From: Planctomycetota bacterium
Lineage (GTDB): Bacteria > Planctomycetota > Planctomycetia > Pirellulales > Lacipirellulaceae
Direction: 5' to 3'
Length of the DNA: 59,420 nt
Assembly (NCBI GenBank): GCA_013152205.1
Contig: JAADGV010000010.1
Coordinates: 1-59,420 of the forward strand
Part shown: piece by piece, positions 34,523 through 43,632 of the stretch
How positions within the stretch are numbered: the stretch's first letter is position 1
How the letters are laid out: each line of letters starts with the position of its first letter
Program-made: the position numbers and the translations under genes
Notes under the pieces: model-generated
The model's input: the letters and a program-made list of their open reading frames with translations, nothing else
What the model was told of the DNA's origin: nothing
Databases searched by the model: none

Positions 34523-36238
34523 TCAATAAAACAGGTGCTTCGTTGCTTGATCAGCCCAGTTTGCGACCGTATCGGGCAGGATGCCAAACACAATCACAGG
34601 GAGGCTTACTACCAAGACGTAGGCCACCGGCAGAAAACCAAGTGAAACCGGTCCGCGTGTGTCTGGCTCGGGATCAATGCAAATCACTTTAATCACTCGC
34701 AGATAGTAGACCAGCGAAATTGCCGTGTTGATACCAGCGACAACCAACACCGTAATCAGCAATGGGCCACCTGCCTCGTAAAGCGACTGGAGTACTCGTA
34801 GCTTCGGCCAAAAGCCAGCCAACGGTGGCAGGCCGACTAGACTTACTAATATTGCCGTCATCATCACAGCCACCACGGGACAACTGCGAATAAGCCCCGC
34901 GTAATCTTCGATTTCTTCACTTTGCATTTCGTTGCGAAGGAACGCCACGATCGCAAAGGCACCTAAGTTCATAAAGAGATAGATGGCCATGTAGATCAGC
35001 AGCGCCGAAATTGCGGTTTGAGCATGGATAGTGTCTCGCCCCAACAAGGCAACTGCCGCAGCGACGGCCATCATCATGAAGCCTGCGTGGGCGATGGTCG
35101 AGTAGGCAAACATACGTTTGATGTTTGTTTGTCCGTAAGCCGCAAGATTGCCAAACGTGCAACTGACCATCGCAATGATCGCCACCAAAATCACGAAGAA
35201 ATTTCGTACCGGAGATAGCGGGTCGCTAGCCCCCTCTTCTGCAACAATGCTTCCAGCTTTAAGAGCGGCAAAGGTCGTAGGGGGCTGCCCAGCAGTCGAG
35301 ACCTCGGCAACCGTCGCGGGTTGATCGATGGCTAACTCTGCCTGCGGTTTTTCTTGCACATAGCCTAATCCGACCCCGACGCGGATCAGCAACGTCAAAG
35401 CTGCCGCCTTCGATGCCACGGAAAGAAATGCGCCTACCTCGGCAGAAGCACCTTCAAAAACATCAGGGCACCAAAAATGAAACGGGACGGCAGACAACTT
35501 GAAAGCTAAACCTACGCCCAGCATCAAGCCACCCAAGGCTAAGACCATCACTATCGACGATTCTTCGCTCGAAGCAAGCATTGCCTGAATGTTGAGGGAT
35601 GATAGTTCACGAGCGATTGTTGGCAGATGAGCTGAACCCACCACGCCGGCCAAAAGACTGATGCCATAAAGCATGACCCCCGCAGCACCAGCACCATAAA
35701 TCGCATACTTTAACGATGCTTCACTACTACGCCGACGTCCTTTAACGATACCGGCCAATACGTAAGACGGCAGGCTAGCCATCTCGATGCCCAGGAAGAT
35801 TGTTAGCAGGTGATTAGCTGAGGCCATGATGCACATACCCAAAGTGGCACCAAGCACCAGGGTGAAATAATCTTGTCCATCTTCGCGGTCAGCGATGCCA
35901 GTCAATTGCGAAAGCACGACAAAGAGAACTGCAAAAGCAAGCAGGAATACTCGCACGTAGGCGTATAGCGAGTCGAAAACCAACATGCCGGTGAATGTTT
36001 CTTGGGACGACAGTTCCGCCCAGGCTGCTAACCCTTCGCTCGGCAAGGCCAGCCAAAGAGCAACAATCGACCCGACCAGCGCTAAGCAGAACGGAGGGAG
36101 GAACCGTTCGCATCGAATGACGCGCACCAGCAGCATCAGCACAATCGTGCCGCAAATCGCTAGTTCCGGTCGGAAAAGCGGCAAGCTGGTTTCGAGCGTA
36201 TCGCTCAGCAGCGAATCGACGAGGGTGTGTAAATTCAC
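34523..36238 (-). CDS. nuoN: NADH-quinone oxidoreductase subunit N
   Basis: 571 residues from the GTG at 36238 (MNLHTLVDSLLSDTLETSLPLFRPELAICG); an ATG at 36307 would add 23 residues and is less like other NuoN starts. It is an antiporter-like complex I subunit with about 14 helices. Visible motifs are LTIFLGIEMASLPSYVLAG (with the conserved Glu), the SLKYAIYGAGAAGVMLYG segment, GLAFKLSAVPFHFWCPDVFEGAS and NIKRMFAYSTIAHAGFM. A lineage-specific loop (about residues 305-355, EKPQAELAIDQPATVAEVSTAGQ) enlarges it beyond the ~485 residues of E. coli. It is the last gene of the nuoHJKLMN unit. Confidence 0.94.
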   Translation of the reverse strand: MNLHTLVDSLLSDTLETSLPLFRPELAICGTIVLMLLVRVIRCERFLPPFCLALVGSIVALWLALPSEGLAAWAELSSQETFTGMLVFDSLYAYVRVFLLAFAVLFVVLSQLTGIADREDGQDYFTLVLGATLGMCIMASANHLLTIFLGIEMASLPSYVLAGIVKGRRRSSEASLKYAIYGAGAAGVMLYGISLLAGVVGSAHLPTIARELSSLNIQAMLASSEESSIVMVLALGGLMLGVGLAFKLSAVPFHFWCPDVFEGASAEVGAFLSVASKAAALTLLIRVGVGLGYVQEKPQAELAIDQPATVAEVSTAGQPPTTFAALKAGSIVAEEGASDPLSPVRNFFVILVAIIAMVSCTFGNLAAYGQTNIKRMFAYSTIAHAGFMMMAVAAAVALLGRDTIHAQTAISALLIYMAIYLFMNLGAFAIVAFLRNEMQSEEIEDYAGLIRSCPVVAVMMTAILVSLVGLPPLAGFWPKLRVLQSLYEAGGPLLITVLVVAGINTAISLVYYLRVIKVICIDPEPDTRGPVSLGFLPVAYVLVVSLPVIVFGILPDTVANWADQATKHLFY

Positions 36239-36319
36239 CGTGACTAACTCAATATAAAATGTATGTGAACAAAGGGTTTCTAAGGTTCGGCGGTTAAACA
36301 CCGCCATCGAGCATCGTCG

Positions 36320-38125
36320 CTAGCGAGACGCCATCTGGCCATCTTCGTCGCCCAGGGGTTTCGCTGCGGTCTCGCGTTCGTCGTAAGCTTGGGTCCACGC
36401 GGCCAATTGATCAACCTGTCGATCCACCGAGGGCTGCATGTATCGCAACAGACCATCCGGATAGATGCCAAAGACAACTGCACTAACCATCAGCGGGACG
36501 GCGATTGCCAACTCGCGTAAGGTAATGGGTTTCAGCGCGTCGCCGTTCGGGCCTTTGTACTCTGGCCCCAAATAAACTCGTTGAATCGCCCATAGAATAT
36601 AGCCAGCAGTCAAGATGACCACCGACGCTGAGATAATTGCCAACACATAGCTGTACTTCCAAACTGAAAGGATAACGAAGACTTCGCCAATAAAACCGCA
36701 AAGGCCAGGAAGCCCCAAGCCGGCGAAGAAAATACCCACCGCAAAGCCGCTATACACGGGCATCTTGGCAAACAAACCGCCGAATTGATTCAAATCGCGG
36801 TGATGCACGCGGTCGTAAATCACCCCAACCATAAAGAACATACCGGCCGAGCTAATGCCGTGGCCAATCATTTGATACATGGCGCCGTTGACACCCATCT
36901 TCCAGTAGTCGGCGTTATAACCCGTGTCGGCCATGGCACTCCAAACACCGAAGCCCAACACCACGTAGCCCATGTGGCTCACCGAGCTGTAGGCAACCAT
37001 CCGCTTGAAGTCGGTTTGAGCCAACGCGGCAAAGGCACCATAGACCATGCTAACCACACCAACGGTGCATACAAAATAAGCCAAGTCGTAGCCTGCCTGC
37101 GGGCAGATGGGGTAGCAGATGCGAATGATGCCGTAACCGCCCATTTTCAGCAAGATGCCAGCCAAAATCATCGAAATCGGCGTGGGGGCTTCGACGTGAG
37201 CATCTGGCAACCAGGTATGCAGCGGCACGCTTGGCACCTTAATAACAAAGCCAATGAACAGCAGGATAAAGGCCCACCACTGCAAACTCTTACCCAACAA
37301 GGCTTCGCCCTCGAACAAATCGGTATGTTGCCCCATTTGCTGCAAAGCCAAAATATTGAAGGTGTGAAGCTGCCGACGGCGGGCCGGGTCGGTCTCAGCT
37401 GCGATCTCTGCGAAACGCTGGGCGAGAGTATCTTCGCTATTGACCCACGCCTGGAACGATGCATCAACGGTGCTATCCCCGGCTACGGTCACGATCCCTG
37501 CATCGACCATCTGCTGGGCATTTAAGCGAGTCAGATCGCTGTTGAAATACAACATCAAAATCGCGATCAGCATCAGCACACTACCGAGCAGCGTATAGAG
37601 AAAGAACTTGATCGCCGCGTACTCGCGACGTGGTCCACCCCAGATACCGATCAAAAAATACATCGGCAGCAACATGACTTCCCAGAACACGTAGAACAGA
37701 AAGAAGTCGAGCGACATGAACACGCCCAACATGCCTGTTTCTAGCAGCAAGAACAAAATGCAGTAGGCTCGTACATGCTTGTTGATTGGCCAACTCGCCC
37801 CCATGGCCAGCACGCAGAGGAATGAGGTCAAAACAATCAGCGGGAAGCTGATACCATCTAGTCCCATGAAATACTGGATTCCAAACGTCGGTATCCAGTC
37901 GACCTGAAACAGGTTCTGCATCTCGGCAACGCCAGCCTGGAAATCAATTCCAGCCCCGAGGCGAAACATGCCAAGTGACAAGATGAACACGAGGATGGTG
38001 ACCGCCAAGGTGATGCACTTAAATGCATCGTCCGTCAGTCGCGGTAATAGAGCCAATACCAAAGCAGCAACTGCTGGCAAAAATACGAGCAAGCTCAGAT
38101 AAACCACTGGTTCGCTGAGATTCAT
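36320..38125 (-). CDS. nuoM: NADH-quinone oxidoreductase subunit M
   Basis: 601 residues. It is an antiporter-like proton channel subunit with about 14 helices. Typical segments include LFLLLETGMLGVFMSLDFFLFYVFWEVMLLPMYFLIGIWGG (conserved Glu), IKVPSVPLHTWLPDAHVEAPTPISMILAGILLKMGGYG (conserved Lys region) and TDFKRMVAYSSVSHMGYV. An inserted soluble loop of about 90 residues (from DLTRLNAQQMVDAG to LFEGEALLGKSLQWW) between helices is not found in E. coli NuoM (509 residues). It lies between nuoL and nuoN; a small GGCGG/CCGCC hairpin separates it from nuoN. Confidence 0.95.
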   Translation of the reverse strand: MNLSEPVVYLSLLVFLPAVAALVLALLPRLTDDAFKCITLAVTILVFILSLGMFRLGAGIDFQAGVAEMQNLFQVDWIPTFGIQYFMGLDGISFPLIVLTSFLCVLAMGASWPINKHVRAYCILFLLLETGMLGVFMSLDFFLFYVFWEVMLLPMYFLIGIWGGPRREYAAIKFFLYTLLGSVLMLIAILMLYFNSDLTRLNAQQMVDAGIVTVAGDSTVDASFQAWVNSEDTLAQRFAEIAAETDPARRRQLHTFNILALQQMGQHTDLFEGEALLGKSLQWWAFILLFIGFVIKVPSVPLHTWLPDAHVEAPTPISMILAGILLKMGGYGIIRICYPICPQAGYDLAYFVCTVGVVSMVYGAFAALAQTDFKRMVAYSSVSHMGYVVLGFGVWSAMADTGYNADYWKMGVNGAMYQMIGHGISSAGMFFMVGVIYDRVHHRDLNQFGGLFAKMPVYSGFAVGIFFAGLGLPGLCGFIGEVFVILSVWKYSYVLAIISASVVILTAGYILWAIQRVYLGPEYKGPNGDALKPITLRELAIAVPLMVSAVVFGIYPDGLLRYMQPSVDRQVDQLAAWTQAYDERETAAKPLGDEDGQMASR

Positions 38126-38211
38126 GATTACGCCGTTTTCTTTCGCAGGGTCTAACTAAAATGTATAAAAGTCGTTATGCCAAAAAGGCTATTCTCCGAG
38201 CCGAAACGGGC

Positions 38212-40674
38212 TCAGATGGTCTGTTGAACAAAGGATATCGCTATAAACAGAACGACCGTGCCGATCACAATAAACATGATGTACTGACGCAAGTTGCCCG
38301 TTTGTATTTTGCGAAGCCAAAGCCCCAGATCCCAGGTGACCCCGGCAATCCCATTCGCCATGCCATCGACCAAGGTTTTATCAAAGACGGCATAAACCAC
38401 CTTTGAACAGCCTTTGCATACGGTCACCGAGCCATGCAGGATCGAATCGATCACTCTGCGATCGAACCAAGAGGCTGTCTTCGAGATCATCATGGTCGGT
38501 GCAACAAATATCAGCCCATAAAGTTCATCAAACCACCATTTATTCCAAAGCCAACTATGCAACGGCCTGAACGTCTGTTTGAGTTCCTTCGGGTCGAGCA
38601 AATTCCATAGGTAAATGATCGACGCAAGCAACACGCCCGAGGCGGCGGTACTAAAAGCGGCCCAACCAGCAGCCCATTTGATTGCCGGTGCATGGCTGTC
38701 ATGCTCGTTCGGGATTACCAGTTCGGGGAGCAACACACCCTGAGTGGTCGCCAAGGTTCCAACAGGGCGGGCCTGTTCGAGCAAAGCCGTAGTATTCAAA
38801 TTTGTAATCGGCAGCTTCCAGCCGATTCCGATGGCGAAGATCGACAAGACGATCAACGGCACCGTCATCACGCGAGGCGATTCGTGGGCATGGTCGTACC
38901 GATGTTGATTGCGAGGCTTGCCGGCAAAGGTCATGTACCAGAGACGGAACATGTAAAACGCGGTGATAAACGCTCCCACAATCGGCGCCCACTTGAGGAT
39001 GGCCAGATGAGGGTTGCTGTTGCCATAGCTCCAAGCCTGCTCGATGATTGCATCTTTCGAGTAGTAGCCGCTAAAGCCTGGGCCGATGATTGGGATGCCC
39101 GCCCCGATAATGGCCAAGCAGCCAACCAACATGGTGTAGGCCGTGATTGGCATCTTCTTGCGCAGGCCACCCATCTCGGTCATGTCGTTTGTGTGGACTC
39201 CGTGAATCACCGAACCCGAACACATGAACAAAAGGCCCTTGAAGAAGGCATGTGTAATCAGGTGGAACATGCCAGCCACCCAGCCGCCCAAGCCCAGAGC
39301 GAGCATCATGTAGCCGAGTTGGCTGATTGTTGAATACGCAAGAACTCGTTTGATATCGGTTGCCGTGATGGCAATCGTGGCAGCGATTAGTAGCGTGGCG
39401 CAGCCGATGTAGGCGATCACCAACAGGGCCTCAGGCGTAAATGCCGGGTAAAACCTACCCGTCAAATAGACGCCTGCTGCGACCATCGTCGCCGAGTGAA
39501 CCAGCGCCGAAACGGGTGTCGGGCCTTCCATCGCGTCTGGCAGCCAGACGTGGAGCGGAAACTGGGCACTCTTGCCAATGCAGCCGCAGAAGATGCCAAC
39601 CCCAGCGATAAAGAGCAGCCATTGCCCGGCCGTGTTGTGTTCGGGATCTTCAATCGTCGCACCATCCGCAGATGGGCGGATTACGCGATTCTGTTCGGCT
39701 ACGACGCTGTCAGTTGCTTGCAGGTGATAGTCGTTCTCGGCACTACGCAACTGGCTAAAGATGCCTTGCTCGACAACATGACCCTCGGTGTCTGTCAGGT
39801 CGCCAAAGGCAAACGTGCCGAGGCTCGACCACAGGGCCATCATGCCGATCAACATGCCAAAGTCGCCAACCCGATTGACGATAAACGCCTTGTTAGCAGC
39901 TGTCGACGCACTATGCCGTTCGATGTAAAAGCCGATGAGGAAGTAGGAACAAATGCCGACCAATTCCCAAAAGACAAACACCATCGCCACATTACCGGCA
40001 ATCACAACGCCAAGCATGCTAAAGCAAAACAGCGACAAATATTGGAAGAACCGATAGTAACGCCCGGGCCGTTTGAGATTCGTGCCATCAGACAGCGTCA
40101 CTTCTGAGTCGGTAAAGTCGTGCAGCTCGTCGTGCATGTAGCCGAGAGCGTAAAAATGCACGCATGTGGCGATCAACGTCACCATGCAAAACATCATCAC
40201 GGTAAGCGCGTCGATGTAGTACCCGATGGTCAGCTTGAGGCTGCCGAATTGGCCCAAGGTGTACCAATCGCCATAGTAGCTTTGGGGAGGCTTGTTGTTG
40301 GCATGATGCCCATCCTCGCCATGCCCGCCCTCGCCATGATCTGCCGCCCCCTCGTGGCCTTTTGATTCACCCTCGCCATGATCCGCAAGAAATGCAACGG
40401 GATGTACCGAAGTTACCTCACTATGCTCGGCATGGACCTCTTCGCTACTGTGGCTGGCATCGGCAAGCGGATTGTTCGGCAACCAAACGCCAAACAACGC
40501 ATAGAAACTAAGCGCCGCCGAGCAAAGTATTACTCCTGTGGCGACATAGCCACCGAATTTACTATGTCGGCCCATGCTCTTGCCGAGAAACAAAATCACC
40601 ACAAACGAGGCAAGTGGCAAGAGCCACGCCCACATCAGCAGCGTCGACAGTTTAGAAGCCGTAGCAATGTCCAT
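38212..40674 (-). CDS. nuoL: NADH-quinone oxidoreductase subunit L with His-rich insertion
   Basis: 820 residues (E. coli NuoL is 613). The core antiporter segment is clear: FVFWELVGICSYFLIGFYIERHSASTAANKAFIVNRVGDFGMLIG, SAQFPLHVWLPDAMEGPTPVSALVHSATMVAAGVYL and TDIKRVLAYSTISQLGYMMLALG, with a long C-terminal region containing the lateral amphipathic helix. Two insertions stand out: residues ~70-130 are very rich in His, Glu and Gly (HGEGESKGHEGAADHGEGG is a sample) and face the periplasmic side (prediction), and an extra loop near 295-345. It may bind metal ions or protons; no such role is established. Confidence 0.95.
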   Translation of the reverse strand: MDIATASKLSTLLMWAWLLPLASFVVILFLGKSMGRHSKFGGYVATGVILCSAALSFYALFGVWLPNNPLADASHSSEEVHAEHSEVTSVHPVAFLADHGEGESKGHEGAADHGEGGHGEDGHHANNKPPQSYYGDWYTLGQFGSLKLTIGYYIDALTVMMFCMVTLIATCVHFYALGYMHDELHDFTDSEVTLSDGTNLKRPGRYYRFFQYLSLFCFSMLGVVIAGNVAMVFVFWELVGICSYFLIGFYIERHSASTAANKAFIVNRVGDFGMLIGMMALWSSLGTFAFGDLTDTEGHVVEQGIFSQLRSAENDYHLQATDSVVAEQNRVIRPSADGATIEDPEHNTAGQWLLFIAGVGIFCGCIGKSAQFPLHVWLPDAMEGPTPVSALVHSATMVAAGVYLTGRFYPAFTPEALLVIAYIGCATLLIAATIAITATDIKRVLAYSTISQLGYMMLALGLGGWVAGMFHLITHAFFKGLLFMCSGSVIHGVHTNDMTEMGGLRKKMPITAYTMLVGCLAIIGAGIPIIGPGFSGYYSKDAIIEQAWSYGNSNPHLAILKWAPIVGAFITAFYMFRLWYMTFAGKPRNQHRYDHAHESPRVMTVPLIVLSIFAIGIGWKLPITNLNTTALLEQARPVGTLATTQGVLLPELVIPNEHDSHAPAIKWAAGWAAFSTAASGVLLASIIYLWNLLDPKELKQTFRPLHSWLWNKWWFDELYGLIFVAPTMMISKTASWFDRRVIDSILHGSVTVCKGCSKVVYAVFDKTLVDGMANGIAGVTWDLGLWLRKIQTGNLRQYIMFIVIGTVVLFIAISFVQQTI

Positions 40675-40687
40675 CAGTACGTATGCT

Positions 40688-41047
40688 TCATCCTAAAAGC
40701 TCGTCGGCGCGGTCAACGTCGATCGAGTTATGGTTATTGTAAAAGTTCAAGGCAATCGCCAGCAGGACGGCTGCCTCAGCAGCGGCAAGCACGATCACAA
40801 ACATGGCCATCAATTGGCCATCAAGGCCCAGGGAATTTACGTCATTTCGCAAAACGTGGCTGCCAAATGCGATGAAATTGAGATTCGCACCATTTAGCAC
40901 CAACTCAATCCCCATCAGCACGCCCAGGGCATTACGCTTGGTAGCCATGCAAAGCACGCCGCAGGTAAATAAAACCGCGCCGACCATGACATAATGCGAA
41001 ACCCCGACAGGTTCGCTAAGCAGATGGGCTAATGGAAGGTGGATCAT
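40688..41047 (-). CDS. nuoK: NADH-quinone oxidoreductase subunit K
   Basis: 119 residues, three membrane helices. Hallmarks are the two buried Glu residues in GVLMGIELVLNGANLNFIAF and VIVLAAAEAAVLLAIALNFY. It is slightly longer than E. coli NuoK (100 residues), mostly at the N-terminus. Thirteen bases separate it from nuoL and 38 from nuoJ. Confidence 0.96.
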   Translation of the reverse strand: MIHLPLAHLLSEPVGVSHYVMVGAVLFTCGVLCMATKRNALGVLMGIELVLNGANLNFIAFGSHVLRNDVNSLGLDGQLMAMFVIVLAAAEAAVLLAIALNFYNNHNSIDVDRADELLG

Positions 41048-41085
41048 AATGACTTGTTTTTTATTTGGTTACGTTTGATCTTTTT

Positions 41086-41694
41086 TTAGGTAACACTTGC
41101 CAGATTTTCTCGATTTTGCTTGCGTTTGGCACGGGCAAGGTAGGCGGCCCCTATCAACACGACCAGCAAATGCACCGATACGATTTCGAAAATAAGCAAA
41201 TAGCCCGACATCCCAGCCTGACGCGATTTGTCAGTTTCGTCGAGTTTGTCGACCCGGACACCTAGCAACCCCATGCCAATCGGCGTCGCTGTCTTTTCTA
41301 CAGCAATCGCCTCGGCTTCAAGACGATCCATTCCCTGCCAAGCGGGCACACCCTGCGCCACTTGGAAAAGCAGCCCCAAAAGGGATGCTCCGATAAAGAA
41401 TGCGATCACCCATTCGCCACTGGGTGTTTTCATTTCGATAAAACGCTCTTGCGAAGTGAGCATCACGCCAAAAATCAACAGCACCAACGTACCGCCGACG
41501 TAGATCATTATTTGCATCGCACCGACAAAATCAGCACCGGCCAGAAAGAACAGACCAGCAATAGACGCTAGCGACAGCACCAAGTAAAACGCCATGCGAA
41601 CAATATTGCTAGCCAACAGAACCCCGACTGCAAACGAGCAGGAGATCAGGCTAAACAGCCAAAAGAAAAATGTCGGCCAATAGATACTTTCCAT
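41086..41694 (-). CDS. nuoJ: NADH-quinone oxidoreductase subunit J
   Basis: 202 residues with five helices. The segment VRMAFYLVLSLASIAGLFFLAGADFVGAMQIMIYVGGTLVLLIFGVMLT is typical of NuoJ. The ATG at 41694 lies 2 bases after the nuoH stop, and its ribosome binding site (GGAGGAAGG, about 41704-41712) is inside the last codons of nuoH, so the two genes are translationally linked. nuoI, normally between H and J, is absent. Confidence 0.95.
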   Translation of the reverse strand: MESIYWPTFFFWLFSLISCSFAVGVLLASNIVRMAFYLVLSLASIAGLFFLAGADFVGAMQIMIYVGGTLVLLIFGVMLTSQERFIEMKTPSGEWVIAFFIGASLLGLLFQVAQGVPAWQGMDRLEAEAIAVEKTATPIGMGLLGVRVDKLDETDKSRQAGMSGYLLIFEIVSVHLLVVLIGAAYLARAKRKQNRENLASVT

Positions 41695-41696
41695 CG

Positions 41697-43106
41697 CTAT
41701 CGCCTTCCTCCGACATTTTCTAACGAGGCATTCTCTAACAAGGCATTTTCTAACGAGGCATTCTCTAACAAGACTTGGTCGCTTAGCGAGCTTATCCGTG
41801 CATGCTCACCGGCAGCCACCAACTCTGTATTTCCACTATTCTGACTTTCACCCGCAACACGCTCCCAGCCTTCGCTGATTTCGTAAACCTCGGCAGGAAC
41901 ATCCGTCAGGCCAAAAAAGTTTTTGCTTGGCAAGTTGTAATGCCAGAAGGTTGCGCCCAGGAACATGACCGCAGCAATCGGTGTGCAGTATTTCAGACAA
42001 ACCGTCATCACTTGATCGATACGCAAGCGAGGCAACGTCCAGCGAACCCAGATCATCAAGCAGACGCCAATCACGCCCTTGAACAGCACATTGGCTAGCC
42101 CCAAGGCCTGAGCCAAGCCCCAACCAAGGGTGCCTACTTCGCCGCCTACTCCCAAGAGCGAGGTGATGGGAACCGGGCCATGCCAGCCGCCAAAGAACAA
42201 GATGGCTGCCAAAATACTTACCGAGAACATCGAGCCATACTCGGCCATAAAGAAGAAGCTCCAGCGTATACCTGAGTACTCGGTATGAAAACCGGCAACC
42301 AATTCGCTTTCTGCTTCTGCCAAGTCGAAGGGGGCACGATTCACGCTGGCCATCGCACAAGTAAAGAACACACAGGCGGTGATAAAGGTAAATGGATCGT
42401 GGAACACGAGCCAATTGGTAAACCAGCCAGCTTGCCGATCGCCAATAACCACCATGTCCATCGAACCGGCGATCAACACCGGAACGACCACACACATGCC
42501 CAGCGGCACTTCGTAGCTCACCACCTGGGCAGCTTCTCGCATCGCCCCGAACAGCGACCATTTCGAGGCCGAAGCATAACCGGCCAGGATCACCCCGAAC
42601 ACTTCCAGGCCCAAAACGGCCAAAACGAAGAATACACCCGTATTCAAATGCTGAGCGATCCAGGGGTAAGGCCCGCCGGCAAATGGAATCGCGATAAACG
42701 CGGCAATCGACGCACAGAAGCAAACATACGGTGCGATTCTAAATAGAAACCCGTCCGCAGTTGCCGGCATCAGGTCTTCTTTAGTCAACAGTTTCAAACC
42801 GTCAGCCAAAGTTTGCAGCCAGCCGAACTTGCCACCCACACGGGTCGGACCGAGCCGATCTTGAATCCGCCCAGAGATCTTTCGCTCAAGCCAAATAAAG
42901 ACCAGCGCACTGACTGCCACCAGATTTAATATCAGCGCAACATGCACCAGCCCAGCGATGGTATATGCCAACCAAGGCCAAGGACAGATATATGTATCGA
43001 ATAATGTTAATTCGAGTAGGAAACGGGCCACTTTTGGTTTTTCCTCAAACCAACGGAGCCATTGCCACTTTTTCCAGTTTGTTACCACTAACAAACCACG
43101 TGGCAT
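41697..43106 (-). CDS. nuoH: NADH-quinone oxidoreductase subunit H with repeat-bearing C-terminal tail
   Basis: 469 residues (E. coli 325). It is the quinone-site subunit linking the two arms of complex I. Conserved parts are FIWLERKISGRIQDRLGPTRVGGKFGWLQTLADGLKLLTKED, SKWSLFGAMREAAQVVSYEVPLG, NRAPFDLAEAESELVAGFHTEYSG and IWVRWTLPRLRIDQVM. The extra length is an N-terminal stretch of about 35 residues and a soluble C-terminal tail of about 80 residues, ending in a five-residue repeat (ASLEN/ALLEN/ASLEN) encoded by near-perfect 15-base tandem repeats at 41714-41773. It is the first gene of the unit on the minus strand. Confidence 0.95.
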   Translation of the reverse strand: MPRGLLVVTNWKKWQWLRWFEEKPKVARFLLELTLFDTYICPWPWLAYTIAGLVHVALILNLVAVSALVFIWLERKISGRIQDRLGPTRVGGKFGWLQTLADGLKLLTKEDLMPATADGFLFRIAPYVCFCASIAAFIAIPFAGGPYPWIAQHLNTGVFFVLAVLGLEVFGVILAGYASASKWSLFGAMREAAQVVSYEVPLGMCVVVPVLIAGSMDMVVIGDRQAGWFTNWLVFHDPFTFITACVFFTCAMASVNRAPFDLAEAESELVAGFHTEYSGIRWSFFFMAEYGSMFSVSILAAILFFGGWHGPVPITSLLGVGGEVGTLGWGLAQALGLANVLFKGVIGVCLMIWVRWTLPRLRIDQVMTVCLKYCTPIAAVMFLGATFWHYNLPSKNFFGLTDVPAEVYEISEGWERVAGESQNSGNTELVAAGEHARISSLSDQVLLENASLENALLENASLENVGGRR

Positions 43107-43632
43107 GAACCCAAGATGTTCACAAACCAGCAGTTAGCTACGCTGCTGGCGAAGATTGTGAAATATGGCACAAGGGCCACGAACTGTATACCCCCGCCGC
43201 TAAAAAACAGACCAAAAGAACGCCCCTGACGAGTTCGAATATCGCTACGACTCTGACACGCCGGATACAAACCCAAGCTCGTCTAAACCGTTTGACCTTT
43301 ACTTCGCAAGGCAAGCTGAACCTGCTCAACAACGCAGCCTAACAATACGGCATAGTTTACCAACACCAACATGCGATCACCTTCCCCAAAAGCGGCCTAG
43401 TAACAAACCGGCTTGGTCTTTTCCCGCCCTAAATTGCCTTGCTAACCAGACTTGCTCGTCTCCTTGTTCATTCAAACCCTCCCCAGCAATACTCTAGGAT
43501 TACACACACCGGTCCCGTCTTGTTAAAGTACACAAACCAACTCGCGTATGATGCGTTAGCACGCAAGAGCGAAAACCGCCGAGTGAACGGCAAATCGTAG
43601 CCGCCTGGGTACGCCAGGACCATCTTTTCACT
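43107..43632. other. leader region upstream of nuoH
   Basis: About 526 bases that must hold the nuo promoter. No strong -10/-35 pair is obvious. A 29-codon frame with a good ribosome binding site lies at 43283-43372 and is listed separately. A minus-strand frame at 43088-43276 overlaps the nuoH start and looks random. Confidence 0.4.
43283..43372 (-). CDS. possible 29-residue leader peptide upstream of nuoH
   Basis: ATG at 43372, with AAGGTG 5 bases upstream, encodes MLVLVNYAVLLGCVVEQVQL and nine more residues. The first half is hydrophobic and the end is basic. It lies 177 bases upstream of nuoH on the same strand. It could be an upstream regulatory frame, a small membrane protein or chance. 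Confidence 0.3.
   Translation of the reverse strand: MLVLVNYAVLLGCVVEQVQLALRSKGQTV

Noticed and set aside
36785..37525. 246-codon plus-strand frame rich in His and Asn
   Set aside because: Antisense to nuoM; composition follows from the hydrophobic codons of the real gene. The similar frames opposite nuoL and nuoH were dropped for the same reason.
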